The notes under the pieces: model-generated
The model's database searches: none
The model's input: the letters and a program-made list of their open reading frames with translations, nothing else
Told to the model about the DNA's origin: nothing
Source: Seriola aureovittata
Taxonomy: Eukaryota; Chordata; Actinopteri; Carangiformes; Carangidae
DNA length: 64,000 bases
Assembly (NCBI RefSeq): GCF_021018895.1
Contig: NC_079375.1
Span: 10,138,732-10,202,731 of the forward strand
Reading direction: 5' to 3'
In this document: positions 28,526 through 35,324 of the stretch, piece after piece
Layout: the number at the start of each line of letters is the position of its first letter
Position numbering within the stretch: the first letter of the stretch is position 1
Program-made: the position numbers and the translations under genes

Positions 28526-29445
28526 AAAAACAACAATGAATATAGTGATGAAGCAGCAAAACAGAGTGGAAGAAAGCGACGGCGATGAGAGCAAAGAAAG
28601 GCAGAGAGAGTTAGGGGGAAAGACAACAAAGAGAAACAGGTGGAGGAGAGCAGTGAGACTGTCCTCCATCTCTGTCATTGAGAGGACAGTAAAACCTGGC
28701 CCGTAATGAGATAACTGCACCTGTCTGTCCTCCCCCGCTCCTCTCCTAAATCAGTCAGCTCAGCCAGGACAGACGACGTGAAGGAGAACAGCTCTTCTAA
28801 GCAGCTGTCATGTATTTAAAAAAGAAAATCACTTCATCTTTGCCATGTTCTATAAATTGTTCACTTCACTTGCTCGGTGATGAAATCAAACTGTTGCCTC
28901 ACAGGAGGAGGGGGGGTACAAACCAGAGCTGAAACCATCCAGTACCAGTTATCGGTTTTTATGAAGTCCTGTGCTGGGATCAATACAGCGAGCTGTTTGA
29001 CACTGCCACTGTCTGCCCTGATAAACTGCAGCCCGGCTGAAAACTCACACAGACCGTCACTGAGTAGTGAACACCTCAGCAGCAAAAAACAGGTTGTAGG
29101 AGTCACACTCACAGCTGCTCGTAGACTGCTTGTGTGTTGTTGTGCATGCTTACGTACTGCAGATGCCTGGACACATGTAAATGAATCATCACCAGTATTT
29201 GTAGAAGTATACAGTGGCTTGTGACTGCACATTACAATAATCTGCACTGGCTCATGTATTGTATGATTCATTTAGGATGTGTGTGTCCCCCTCCCCAAAT
29301 CTCTCTCTGTCTCTCTGCTACAAAAAACCTCCACTGTTGCTATGGGATCAAAAAGATGGGGATGGATGCCGCAAGTGATGCTACGATGGTCACTTACATA
29401 GGTGGACTGCACTCTCCGCCAGTGTCCCAGCCCACAGCAATACAT
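1448..29445 (-). CDS. cacnb2: Voltage-gated calcium channel beta-2-like subunit, 5' nine exons (partial, 3' end outside window)
   Basis: Cytosolic MAGUK-like subunit that binds the alpha-1 I-II linker, promotes membrane trafficking and sets gating of L-type-class channels. Exons in order on the minus strand: 29398-29445, 6566-6631, 5054-5176, 4716-4855, 3097-3158, 2972-2997, 1863-1943, 1664-1722, 1448-1557. Phases agree throughout, giving 238 complete codons plus one base. Order: beta2a-type N-terminus (residues 1-16), variable link (17-38), SH3 (about 39-110), HOOK, then the start of the guanylate-kinase-like domain with [10 protein letters not shown] and [19 protein letters not shown] sequence. 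Exon lengths 123, 59 and 110 match what I expect for the family. Called beta-2 from the CCGL N-terminus and from synteny with tmem236 and stam. Many positions that are near-invariant in vertebrate beta subunits differ (for example GPSLKGLE where relatives have GPSLKGYE), so this may be a fast-evolving duplicate; a or b paralogue is not decided. Confidence 0.9.
1664..1722 (-). CDS. cacnb2: cacnb2 exon 8, guanylate-kinase-like domain
   Basis: Fifty-nine bases coding [19 protein letters not shown] plus two bases of the next codon, identical to mammalian beta-2 over this run. The following A completes AG|A, Arg. Donor AG|GTATGT. Confidence 0.96.
1863..1943 (-). CDS. cacnb2: cacnb2 exon 7, start of guanylate-kinase-like domain
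   Basis: Twenty-seven codons, phase 0 to 0: [20 protein letters not shown] then PSLKGLE. Relatives read [20 protein letters not shown] and PSLKGYE. Acceptor CTATAG, donor GAG|GTGAGT. Confidence 0.93.
2972..2997 (-). CDS. cacnb2: cacnb2 exon 6, small alternative HOOK exon
   Basis: A 26-base exon between GAACAG and CCG|GTAAGT, phase 1 to 0, reading ANQNVKKKP with the upstream base. It corresponds to the short AKQKQKS variant of the mutually exclusive exon 7 known in mammalian CACNB genes. I found no copy of the long variant. Confidence 0.75.
3097..3158 (-). CDS. cacnb2: cacnb2 exon 5, HOOK region, probable GC donor
   Basis: Twenty codons with flanking split codons (phase 2 in, phase 1 out), ending KKYTPPSQ, which fits the family RKSTPPSS. 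No GT lies at the position required by phase and homology; the exon appears to end CAAG|GCCAGT, a GC-AG intron. A GT 18 bases further (AAAT|GTGTAA) would keep phase and add six residues (GQCLLK) not seen in relatives. Acceptor TTTCAG is good. Confidence 0.7.
3159..4715. other. cacnb2 intron 4
   Basis: AT-rich intron between the SH3 and HOOK exons. No other coding exon, repeat family or RNA gene recognised; the long alternative HOOK exon seen in mammals (ending MPFFKK) was looked for here and between 1944 and 2971 and not found. Confidence 0.5.
4716..4855 (-). CDS. cacnb2: cacnb2 exon 4, SH3 second part and start of HOOK
   Basis: Begins [20 protein letters not shown] and continues IPSPVNLE, the C-terminal half of the beta-subunit SH3 fold, then an Arg/Lys/Ala-rich helix that differs from the mammalian LENMRLQHEQRAKQ. 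Length 140, phase 0 to 2, donor AA|GTATGT. Confidence 0.95.
5054..5176 (-). CDS. cacnb2: cacnb2 exon 3, SH3 domain first part
   Basis: Forty-one codons, phase 0 to 0. Contains [26 protein letters not shown] and RDFLHVKE, which align directly with the family [24 protein letters not shown] and KDFLHVKE. The 123-base length is the size expected of this exon in vertebrate beta subunits. Acceptor CCCCAG at 5177-5182, donor GAG|GTTTCG. Confidence 0.95.
5255..5291. repeat. (CA)n microsatellite
   Basis: About 18 CA units in cacnb2 intron 2, close to the exon 3 acceptor on the transcribed strand (where it reads as TG). Confidence 0.95.
5382..5440. repeat. (CA)n microsatellite, one interruption
   Basis: CA tract broken once by GGA at 5408-5410. 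Confidence 0.95.
6566..6631 (-). CDS. cacnb2: cacnb2 exon 2, shortened
   Basis: Twenty-two codons between a CTGCAG acceptor and an AAG|GTACTT donor, phase 0 on both sides. Ends in AQVQLEKAK, matching the family AQAQLEKAK, and holds a DSDV core. The usual [20 protein letters not shown] stretch is largely missing and the helix after DSDV is about nine residues shorter than in mammals. Confidence 0.85.
7965..7989. repeat. Perfect 10-bp GC-rich hairpin
   Basis: GGCGGATCCC, a five-base loop (TCCTG), then GGGATCCGCC. It sits in a relatively GC-rich patch (about 7930-8100) of an otherwise AT-rich intron. It could be a structured RNA segment or a conserved non-coding element; sequence alone does not decide. 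Confidence 0.6.
12181..12406. mobile_element. Short non-autonomous DNA element with terminal inverted repeats
   Basis: Starts TTAAAGGACCAGTGTGTAGG and ends with the inverse, CCTACACACTGGTCCTTTAA, about 24 bp of near-perfect terminal inverted repeat on a roughly 226-bp AT-rich body without an ORF. The ends look like a MITE family that I recall as abundant in spiny-rayed fish genomes. The outermost TTAA at both ends may be the target duplication, but it also belongs to the palindrome, so the exact boundary is open. Confidence 0.8.
13291..13338. repeat. (CATC)n tetranucleotide repeat
   Basis: Around 12 CATC units with one substitution (CCAACC). It creates false open frames on both strands. Confidence 0.95.
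13892..13921. repeat. (CA)n microsatellite
   Basis: About 15 units in cacnb2 intron 1. Confidence 0.95.
14177..14213. repeat. (GT)n microsatellite
   Basis: About 18 units in cacnb2 intron 1. Confidence 0.95.
17457..17481. repeat. (CT)n microsatellite
   Basis: About 12 CT units in cacnb2 intron 1; a short AG tract follows near 17538. Confidence 0.9.
18360..18600. repeat. Dispersed repeat, copy A
   Basis: Shares an ordered series of blocks with 33817-34060: a CTCC(A/T)...CTC(C/T)TGAG(A/G)GAAATAT block, CTTTAGCTGCTAAA, TTGACCAG/TTCACCAG and TTGCTA, in the same orientation. No ORF. Resembles a family I know from fish genomes; name not assigned. Confidence 0.55.
19608..19659. repeat. Imperfect (CA)n tract
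   Basis: Alternating CA with CACG/CATG/CATA substitutions, just downstream (on the minus strand) of the MPPKKK candidate donor. Confidence 0.85.
19692..19709 (-). CDS. Possible alternative first coding exon (MPPKKK)
   Basis: An ATG in a good initiation context (ATCACCATGC) opens six codons, MPPKKK, followed by AAG|GTAAAA in phase 0, the phase needed by cacnb2 exon 2. It lies at the low-coordinate end of a CpG-rich patch. It would sit where mammals place the beta2e first exon, but the residues do not resemble it (MKATWIRLLK). It could also be a nested gene or chance. Confidence 0.25.
19735..20280 (-). promoter_or_regulatory. CpG-rich promoter-like patch inside cacnb2 intron 1
   Basis: CpG dinucleotides are far denser than in surrounding intron (for example around 19900-19980, 20070-20160 and 20195-20250), with no TATA box. 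A minus-strand ATG plus splice donor follows at 19692-19709. Interpreted as a possible internal promoter or short CpG island; direction is not shown by sequence. Confidence 0.4.
22443..22469. repeat. (CAT)n trinucleotide repeat
   Basis: Nine trinucleotide units; reads as poly-His or poly-Met in translation, which is an artefact. Confidence 0.95.
22940..23000. repeat. Compound (GT)n(TA)n(GT)n microsatellite
   Basis: GT units, then about nine TA units (22955-22972), then interrupted GT. Confidence 0.95.
23970..24010. repeat. (GAG/GAT)n purine-rich repeat
   Basis: GATGAGGAGGATGAGGAGG-type tract in cacnb2 intron 1. Confidence 0.85.
24880..25095. repeat. Dispersed repeat fragment
   Basis: Begins GTTAAAGGAGCAGTTCAGCG and contains TTTTGGGAA, GAAGCCAG, CCTGGCTTAGCATAA and CTACCAACAGCTCTAAAG in order. 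This ordered set looks like a repeat common in percomorph introns; no ORF. Confidence 0.5.
25605..25629. repeat. (AAAT)n tetranucleotide repeat
   Basis: About six AAAT units in cacnb2 intron 1. Confidence 0.85.
27588..27800. repeat. Dispersed repeat fragment, TGGTTCCCAACCTTTTTG type
   Basis: Opens GTGGTTCCCAACCTTTTTGA and ends near CTTGTGACCCCTAGATTTAT. The same start motif occurs inverted at the right end of 51355-51692, so these are two copies in opposite orientation. Resembles hAT-like relics of fish genomes. Confidence 0.5.
28211..28233. repeat. Oligo-T run
   Basis: Twenty-three consecutive T; on the minus strand an A-run. No flanking retroposed sequence recognised. Confidence 0.9.
28484..28522. 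repeat. (CA)n microsatellite
   Basis: About 17 CA units, followed by oligo-A, in cacnb2 intron 1. Confidence 0.95.
29398..29445 (-). CDS. cacnb2: cacnb2 exon 1, beta2a-type palmitoylation-signal N-terminus
   Basis: Sixteen codons reading [16 protein letters not shown], then a consensus donor TAT|GTAAGTG in phase 0. The mammalian beta2a start is MQCCGLVHRRRVRVSY; the two adjacent cysteines at positions 3 and 4, which are palmitoylated in beta2a, are kept. The start was chosen because it gives the family N-terminus. An upstream two-codon ORF (29445-29453) ends on the A of this ATG. Confidence 0.82.
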
Positions 29446-30372
29446 CAAGACATCCAGTTGGGGGGAGAGGAGGGGACAGGCCGACAGAGCCTCCGGGGTG
29501 GGTCGTTTCAGGACAGGCTCACACACAGGATCCTCATGGCACAGGTGATCCACCTGATCTCCAGCTCTTCAGGGGAGTTTGGGGATCCTGTGAAAGAAAA
29601 AGAATCCAACCTCCTACGTCCACAGGTTGTCGCAGGGGAGGATCACCTGGGGCTTGGGTGGCTGGTCTGCTCCCCTCCCCTAAGTTCTGTCCTCCGATGA
29701 GTCCAGGTGACCCTGACGCCAAACGTCTCACAGCATCTTCAAAGTCCCGTGCTCTGTGGGGAGTCCAATTCCAGTCTATACTAAATCCAACGACTGTCCC
29801 GAGTCTCAGCCTGATGTGCCAGGGAGTGTGAGGTTCGGATTTCTTGTCTTAAGGTGCGTGTGTGCTCACCTCATCCCAGAAGGACAGGTGGTTCATCATC
29901 ATGCCATCATGTGTTTATTTACCCTCCCACTACCACACCTCACCCTTCTCTCTGTCCTGGCTTACCCTGTCAGAAAAAAAAACTCCCTTTCAGCCTCCCC
30001 CAGCTTAAGCCCCCCGAATAGTCTTGCTACAAAAACTAAATGTCATTTTCTTCCCTGTGTGTGTCTCTCAGTGCTCTGTAGTCAGATTTATCCAATCAGA
30101 GCTCTTGCATCTCTCCACATCCGTCTTGCCTGTATCCCTGTCTGTCCCTCCCTCCAAAGCCCACCCCGGGAGTCCACATTCAGAGATTTTTGGGTTCTCT
30201 GTGATTCCTCTTGTCTTCCTTCTCAAAAATCCCAGGCTCTATAGCTCCTCCTCCAGAATCTCTCCCTCTCACTCCACCACGCTGCTTCCCTCTCTCAAGG
30301 GTCCTCTCTCATCAGGGGCGTTCCTGCTTACCTGAGTCACTCTTTGTACCTCCTGTTGTCACTGTGCATGTT

Positions 30373-30436
30373 TGTGTGTGTGTATGTGTGTGTTTGTGTG
30401 TGTTTGTGTGTGTGTGTGTGTGTATGTGTGTGTGTG
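30373..30436. repeat. Interrupted (GT)n microsatellite
   Basis: GT repeat with TTTG and TATG interruptions, about 930 bases upstream of the cacnb2 first exon. Confidence 0.95.
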
Positions 30437-31129
30437 GAGGCTGCAGCTGAAGCTCACCGCTCTCCCTCTCTCTCTGTTGCCATGCTAGAGCAGGTAACAT
30501 TCGGCTAGCGCAGGAGACACACAGCCTGAATTCAAATGCGCCTCCAGCCTCTCAGATTTACAAAGCCTCCACCCCTCCTTAACAGCAACCCCTCCTTAAC
30601 AGCAAAGCCCCCCACCCTCCCACCCCCCTTCATCTCGCTATCTGTGCTCTCTTTTTTTTTCTCATTCTATCTCATTCTCCTCATCTGATCGCACAATGTC
30701 TCCTCCCTCTCCCCCCCGCTGTTGCTTCCTTTTGTGTCATTTCTTCTCTCTGCTGTCGCACGCTCTCGTTTTTCATGTTACCTTGAGAGTGGGCTGAGGC
30801 GGCACAGGGGATAAGTCTGCTTTTGTTTAACACTGCAAAAAAAATAAAATAAATCTGCTGCTTTTTAAGCCATTTCTATCTATAATTGAGTCCAAGAACC
30901 TCTTGACACAAGTGAAGGAAATCTGCTTGTGCAATATTTCAACCTGTTTCCGAGAGTAACCAACTCTTTTCTAAAAGTTTATCTAGATTATCATTTCATC
31001 TCTTTGTTTTGTGGGTAAAATGGCAATAATCCTGTTGAACGTATCAGGCTAGTATGTTAACATACTAACATTCGATTAAAAAAACATAAAGTGCAGTTGA
31101 AGATGAAGGGAATGCCATTAGTTTCTCAT

Positions 31130-31446
31130 AAACCAATGTTGCACCAATGGTGCTCAATGAAAAGTTAAGTGATCATCACAGTCATTAACATCCTCTGGGA
31201 ATCATGAATGTCTGCACCAAATCTTTGTGGGAATCCATCCATAGACGGTGAAATACTTCACTGGATAACTGAAAAGTAAAATTCAGGCAATCACCTTGGT
31301 CAGTATGAGTCATTACCTGGGGACCATGAATGTCAGTGCAGCATTTTGTAGCAATCCATCTCAGTCTGGACCGAAGTGATAGACTGACTGACCAATCGAC
31401 AGGCCAATGTTGCCATCCCTAGCTCAACGCCACTAGCATGGCTAAC
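31130..31446. repeat. Dispersed repeat with internal duplication
   Basis: Two successive units share the motif GG(A/G)(A/C)(T/C)CATGAATGTC then GCAATCCATC or GGAATCCATC (at about 31197 and 31321), ending in GCCATCCCTAGCTCA...ACTAGCATGGCTAA. The order matches a repeat I recall in many percomorph introns; no ORF. Confidence 0.55.
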
Positions 31447-33299
31447 AACTAAATACACTAAAATAGAAATTACACATCTAAACCAGAACCAGACTAGAAA
31501 GAGGAGGGATAGAATTGTAATGTACATACAGCAGTTTTGATTGACATGATTGGCATTAATCAAGACAAAATAAATGCAGATTTTCTCACTCGTTTAAAAA
31601 AAAGAGCCCTTAAAGACTCAACAATGGACAAAAATGACATGATGAAATTGATATTTTTGCAGTGTAGATGCTGAATATGAAGATAAAACTGGATGAATTA
31701 ATGCAAAGCTTCTCTAGGCATGCATGAAAGGCTCATTTGAAAATATAAAAAAAAAAGAAGTAGTGAAAGCCTGTGCCTTAGAGAACTCTTTATAGTTGAA
31801 CGTTGATCTTACAGAGTCAGATAAAGAGGAATGGATGCAGGCTGTTGCTTCTCCCTTTGATCATTCAGATCATTCACTCGGTATCATGGGAATAAAAAAA
31901 GTGCTCTGCAGCCTGCCAACATGACATACTGTAAAAATGGCCACAATAACCCAAGCTGCACTAATGCTTCCTTGCAGATTATAGTATGAATCATTAAGGA
32001 GGAGGATGATCATGGCTGTGGGGAAATTAAGGAAAGTTATTTTTAGTTCACATACTGGTACATGAAAGCGAGCCAGCTCTGGTCCCTCACTGTGAATTAC
32101 AGCTGCTTATCTCGTGTCCTGTCACTCACCATGTATATCATTAATAATGCCTTTAACAAATCTTCCCTCTCAGTGCGGTAATGTATTTCAAGCTGATATA
32201 AATCTCTGCCTGAGATTCACTAAATTTATCACCAGGGATGTAGCAGGATGTTTGCTGCTATTTCTCTAATTCCTTCATTTTTCCTTTATTTTTTTGAAGA
32301 GACAGGAGTTGCCGGTTTGGCAATTCCTTTAAACAGTTTGTCCTGCAGCCCTGGCTCATCCATCAGACGGACAAAGACCAAGTGCTCCATGGGGTATAAT
32401 TCTGTCAGACTTGTCATGGTGGAGGACTGGCGATTACAGTACACACCGGCATCTCTCTGTGGTGTCACTGTGGCATTCTGCATTGATACACTCGCACACA
32501 CACGCCAAGGTTACAATCCAGTGAGTTATATGGCCGCAAGAACGCATAAACCACCATGGTGCCTGCACCACAGGCAAAAGACGAGGCTGAGATGCTAATT
32601 TGCAACAGCCAAGGACGAGGCAAGGCAAATTAAAAGCTGCATCACATAAAGAAAATCTGCTTATCTGCTGGATCTGTGATAGAGGCGAACATACGCTGAG
32701 GAACAGAGTCTGCACCGAAGAGTGAATGGCGTGACTCTACATGTTGAATCCATTATCGAAAAAACATCAGAGGTCTTGTATAAAATTTCAAGTCTACTGT
32801 AACGAATGTGAACGTATGAGAAAAAGGAAAAACAGGTGGAGAAATTGCAGATGCATCTTTACAAGCAGCATTTTCCTGTTATGGTTTTGGGACCACTTGA
32901 CCCCTTAGAGGGAAAGGTCGCAGAAAAATCAATAAAACATTAGTCTGACTAATCAGCTTTATCCTATGAAAAAATGTTTCTACCCAGAGAGGAAAAAGCT
33001 CACCCACAGGGTATGAGGGGTCACTGAATGGTTTGAGAAGTATGAGGATGATAATAACCATAAGCTGTGGTCTGATACGCTGATACGCTACCAGTTTCAA
33101 CCCAATCAAACACCTTTGGGAGATTTTGGACTAACATGTTAAACTGAGGGAATATGCAGCACAGCGTTTCTGTCCTCCAGTTGATTTCCAGAGAAACTGT
33201 TAAAAGTGATCGTGTGCACATCCACCAGACCTCAGCAGGATAGTTGCTGGGTATAGAAAAATCCATGAAACACAAAACAAAGAGTAGCCACACATAATT

Positions 33300-33400
33300 T
33301 TTTTTTTTTTTTGCCTGAGGAAGATCTGTTGGTCGAAACGGCGCTAATAAAAAGGGAGCTGTGAATTTAGTGTGCGGGCTCTCTTTGTTTTGTATTACTT
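33300..33400. repeat. Retroelement 3'-end-like fragment
   Basis: Contains GCCTGAGGAAGATCTGTTGG then TCGAAACGGCGCTAATAAA, which resembles the conserved tail found on some vertebrate non-LTR or Penelope-like repeats (GGTCGAAACG). An oligo-T run precedes it. No reverse transcriptase frame is present. Confidence 0.4.
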
Positions 33401-33816
33401 GGAGAATCTGTGCCAAAGCACTGAAGCTGCTCTGGAGGTTTGCAGTGTCCCAACACTTCACTAAGAAACTCCTTGTTGGTTTTCCTTAGAATTGTGTTAT
33501 CATTATGAGTCGTGCACACTACGATTGTATAATTATCTGCTCCATGGCATCAATTATGTTATTAATGTTATTAAAATGCTGTTTTGAGTTTCAGTGTATT
33601 CAGCATGCCAACTACTTTTGCACATGTTCTAACAGAGAAAGGTATTATTTATATTTTTTCGACCACTTGGGAACAACGACAAGGTGTAAACACAATACAA
33701 GACTCACATACAGTATCACTTTATGAGGTTAAAATAATGAATATGTTGGCAAACAGCTGCCTATTAACAAATCCAGCAGCCACAGATAAACAAATGTATT
33801 TGGAGTTGTGTTTCTG

Positions 33817-34060
33817 GCCACCTTGTGAATGAGAGTCCAGTATTCATTCTCCTTTGAGCTCTGGTTTCATCTCCACAAACTCTTGAGGGAAATATTTCGT
33901 TCTTTAGCTGCTAAATACACGTTCACCAGTAAGTTGCTAACTTTGCTCTGCTATTTGGTGCCATCAAAGCGTCCTCGCTGAAAGCTATCTGCTGCTGGAA
34001 ACAGGTTGATGCAAGAGAACCAGAACAGCAAAGTTAAGAGTCATAAAACGAAATACAGAA
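33817..34060. repeat. Dispersed repeat, copy B
   Basis: Same orientation and block order as 18360-18600 (CTCTTGAGGGAAATATTTCG, CTTTAGCTGCTAAATACACG, AGTTGCTAACTTT). Copy B retains the 5' block GAATGAGAGTCCAGTATTCA. Confidence 0.55.
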
Positions 34061-34252
34061 GTGCTGAAAGAGGCTCAAATGCTCCGTACAGTGGAACAGC
34101 AGAGTCTCTGCATTGTCACCATGAGTGACCCCCTTCACATTACACATAGACTGTCATATGTGTTGCAGTCATTTGATCCGTTGTTAATATAAAAATATTG
34201 ATTAGTGGAGCTGTAACGAATCTGAATTCAAAACCAGTGTTAAAACAACAGT

Positions 34253-34258
34253 TTTATT
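34253..34258 (-). terminator. tmem236: Candidate tmem236 poly(A) signal
   Basis: AATAAA on the minus strand, 425 bases past the tmem236 stop codon. It is the first canonical hexamer I see downstream of the stop; cleavage itself is not visible in sequence. Confidence 0.4.
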
Positions 34259-34683
34259 AGGTTTGTTGGAAATGGTTCAAAATGTTTTGTCTACAACAAA
34301 TATTGTTAATAATGTTAATAAATGTGGTACAGATAAAAAAAACAAAAAAAACAACGAAAAATGTAGCAGGAACACCTAAAATTAAAGTATCAATAAATAC
34401 ATTTGGATTCACATACGACACAGAAATGAGAACAGTTGGCTTATCGTACACTCCAGCCTACACACCTGTTTTGTTTTAAATCCAGAGTCATTTTCACACT
34501 TTGATTCGGATAAACGGCCTCTCAATTACTTTGCAGACATTACCATTCCAAACATGCTGCTCCTCGTCATTAGTAGCAGCACCATGTTTCCTTGGTGCTG
34601 CTCCTTATACATAAATATACCGACTGTTCGAGAGTCCACAATCAAAGCAAATGTTTCCTTAACAACAGAATGTGCCACGTCTC

Positions 34684-35324
34684 CTAAAACATGCTCTGCC
34701 TCTTGAATATCCTCAGCTTGGTCAGGAATGTAAAGTAGATGAATGTCAAACTCACCAGCACATTTTTCAGTGGGTATAACAAAGGTGTCACGTAACCAAA
34801 GACAACAATCAGAGCCACCCGAATGATAAAGAAAGGAAGGTCCTGCAGAACAAATCCAGCAGAGGACAATAAAGGGTTTTGAGGAGTGATGACCATGCGG
34901 AAAGTGGACAGGAAACCAAGAATATAGACAGGGAATACCCAAACTGAGTAGAAGATTGATGGCTCTCCTGCTACTCTCACCAGCTCCACAGTGTCTAACC
35001 AGAACATAAAACTATCCACAAACACCTCTGACCTCACGTCCCTCCTCCAGAGGAAGCCTAGATGCCTGGGGTGGGACCAAGGACGTGGGGATGAGGAGTA
35101 CAGGTAGGCAGTGCTGGTCGCTCGTGAGCTGGGAGTCGAGCGGCTGGGTGAGCCAGCAAAGTCCCGCCATCTGCCTGAGGCGCTGCCATTTCTGGCCTCT
35201 GGATGACCTGGGGTCAAACCGTTCTGGCTCTCATCGGGGTGCAGCTGGCCTGATATGGTGGTCACCTGTTCCAGGTGGGTGAGGATGGGGCCCGGCATGT
35301 CAAGGTCAGCATCCAGGCTGTCTG
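34684..35324 (-). CDS. tmem236: tmem236 exon 4 and stop
   Basis: Starts after CTGCAG with CA, completing T|CA (Ser), so the open frame upstream of 35324 is intron. Carries a low-complexity Ser/Arg-rich loop, then the conserved C-terminal membrane segments, ending FKRQSMF and TAG. Confidence 0.93.

Larger units (their letters stand above)
6632..29397. other. cacnb2 intron 1 (about 22.8 kb)
   Basis: Separates the beta2a-type first exon from exon 2. Apart from the separate entries here (hairpin, inverted-repeat element, microsatellites, CpG-rich patch with a possible alternative start, dispersed repeats) I see no coding exon I can support. The stretches 6632-7960, 8000-12180, 14500-17450 and 25100-27580 show nothing recognisable. 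Large first introns with several alternative promoters are typical of CACNB2, so unseen regulatory elements are likely. Confidence 0.7.
29446..34683. other. Intergenic region between tmem236 and cacnb2
   Basis: Holds the cacnb2 beta2a-type promoter and 5' UTR at the low end and the tmem236 3' UTR at the high end. In human the MRC1 and SLC39A12 genes sit here; no exon of either was recognised on either strand. Longest open frames (29756-30244 and 32248-32598, plus strand) have no family signature. Contains a GT tract and three repeat fragments listed separately. Confidence 0.7.

Noticed and set aside
29221..30335. Long overlapping plus-strand open frames (159 and 162 codons)
   Set aside because: Low-complexity Ser/Pro/Leu content from CT-rich DNA, antisense to the cacnb2 first exon, no domain motif and no splice partner.
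32286..32501. Minus-strand open frame with LTELYPMEHLVFVRLMDEPG, possible relic of MRC1 or SLC39A12
   Set aside because: No match to the parts of those proteins I know; 71 codons can occur by chance.
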